12,804 nt of DNA from the NCBI GenBank assembly GCA_949286295.1, contig CASECK010000168.1, positions 1-12,804 on the forward strand, in the 5' to 3' direction. Made by a program: the position numbers and the translations under genes. The notes beneath the pieces were generated by a model. That model was not told where the DNA came from. It saw only the letters and a list, made by a program, of their open reading frames with translations, and ran no database searches. Every line of letters starts with the position of its first letter. Within the stretch, counting starts at the first letter, position 1. The DNA comes from an uncultured bacterium (lineage in GTDB: Bacteria > Bacillota > Clostridia > Oscillospirales > Oscillospiraceae). Positions 12,420-12,804 of the stretch are shown here, in pieces.

Positions 12420-12804
12420 TTATGAGGGAAGCGGCCCGCCCGGCGCCTCTTTTCCAATCTCCTCCCGGCACTCCGCCGTGAGGGTGACGGTCAGCAGCGC
12501 CCCCTCCTCCCGGGCGGAAAAGCGGTAGGCGGAAATCTCTCCGTCCTCCCCTATCAGGCCCTTTAGCCGCTCCAGCAGCGCCTCCTCCACCAGGGCGCGG
12601 GCGGCCGTCCGCTCCACCGGAACGGAGCGGAGGGTATATGCCCGGAAGGCCTCCCGGCTGACAAACAGGGGCAGCGCACCGCCGGAGAGAGGGCCCGGCT
12701 GAAACACTGTGGTTATTTTATCATACATTGGCCAGGAAATGCTACTGTTTCCAAAAATTTCTATCCGCTTTCCCAGAATGCTCAGGGACCACCGCTGTTT
12801 CTCC
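12420..12804 (-). CDS. yqfD: YqfD-like sporulation protein, C-terminal part (5' end off window)
   Basis: The reading frame is open from the right edge to the TGA at 12420, giving the last 127 residues. It begins EKQRWSLSILGKRIEIFGN and contains YDKITTVFQ, LPLFVSREAFRAYTLRSV, a helical ARALVEEALLERLKGLI and the terminal strand pair ISAYRFSAREEGALLTVTLTAECREEIGKE. This fits the extracytoplasmic C-terminal domain of YqfD, a membrane protein of about 400 residues made during sporulation in B. subtilis. The fit rests on sequence pattern plus the conserved position directly before phoH. The ATG at 12728 is internal, because the frame continues upstream without a stop. The membrane segments expected in the missing N-terminal part cannot be seen. 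Confidence 0.75.
   Translation of the reverse strand, partial: EKQRWSLSILGKRIEIFGNSSISWPMYDKITTVFQPGPLSGGALPLFVSREAFRAYTLRSVPVERTAARALVEEALLERLKGLIGEDGEISAYRFSAREEGALLTVTLTAECREEIGKEAPGGPLPS

Noticed and set aside
12374..12457. N-terminal extension of phoH to 12457
   Set aside because: Would overlap the end of yqfD; the added residues are basic and unlike PhoH N-termini, and ATG 12373 has its own ribosome binding site.
1..12804. CRISPR array, insertion sequence or prophage
   Set aside because: No regularly spaced direct repeats, transposase, integrase or phage structural gene was seen on either strand.

Overview
The window reads as chromosomal DNA of a spore-forming, GC-rich clostridial Firmicute. 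Sporulation genes (spoIVA, a SipL-type coat protein, a SpoVM-like peptide, a SpoIVFA/SpoIVFB-like pair, yqfD) sit beside housekeeping genes with high-GC codon use, AGGAGG-type ribosome binding sites and classical TTGACA/TATAAT promoters. An Oscillospiraceae-like gut organism (Flavonifractor/Lawsonibacter/Intestinimonas type) is my inference; it cannot be proven from the window. Every protein gene lies on the minus strand; the only plus-strand gene is tRNA-Pro(CGG).

Layout, low to high coordinate: (1) 1-1331, a radical SAM/B12-binding-like protein running off the left edge, with its own sigma-A-like promoter. (2) 1402-3002, a two-gene operon of an M23 metallopeptidase (SpoIVFA-like) and an M50 intramembrane protease (SpoIVFB-like), joined by an ATGA overlap. 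(3) 3069-3640, a divergent tRNA-Pro with a perfect consensus promoter and terminator, followed by about 400 bp of noncoding, hairpin-rich DNA with three more terminator-like structures and a three-way-junction fold; 3641-3872 holds nothing I recognise. (4) 3967-5445 spoIVA, about 650 bp without a gene, then sipL (6101-7627) and a 23-codon SpoVM-like gene (7721-7792). (5) 7915-9390 guaB, with its own promoter and a strong terminator. (6) 9489-12804, a compact run of yqfD (partial), phoH, an uncharacterised 156-aa gene, a cysteine-rich zinc-ribbon gene and an acyl-ACP thioesterase, partly coupled by ATGA overlaps.

The most interesting part is 3.9-7.9 kb. SpoVM (membrane anchor), SpoIVA (ATPase that polymerises into the coat basement layer) and SipL (LysM/SPOCS partner of SpoIVA) are known from Bacillus subtilis and Clostridioides difficile to build the foundation of the spore coat around the forespore. 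Here all three appear to be neighbours. Candidate sigma-E-type promoters with an identical 14-nt spacer precede spoIVA, sipL and the M23/M50 operon. The spoVM-like gene is very short and easily missed, and is identified by its size, good Shine-Dalgarno site, amphipathic basic sequence and Pro9/Leu12/Gly14/Arg17 pattern.

No insertion sequence, CRISPR array, integrase or riboswitch was recognised. Long open frames antisense to the GC-rich genes are shadows.
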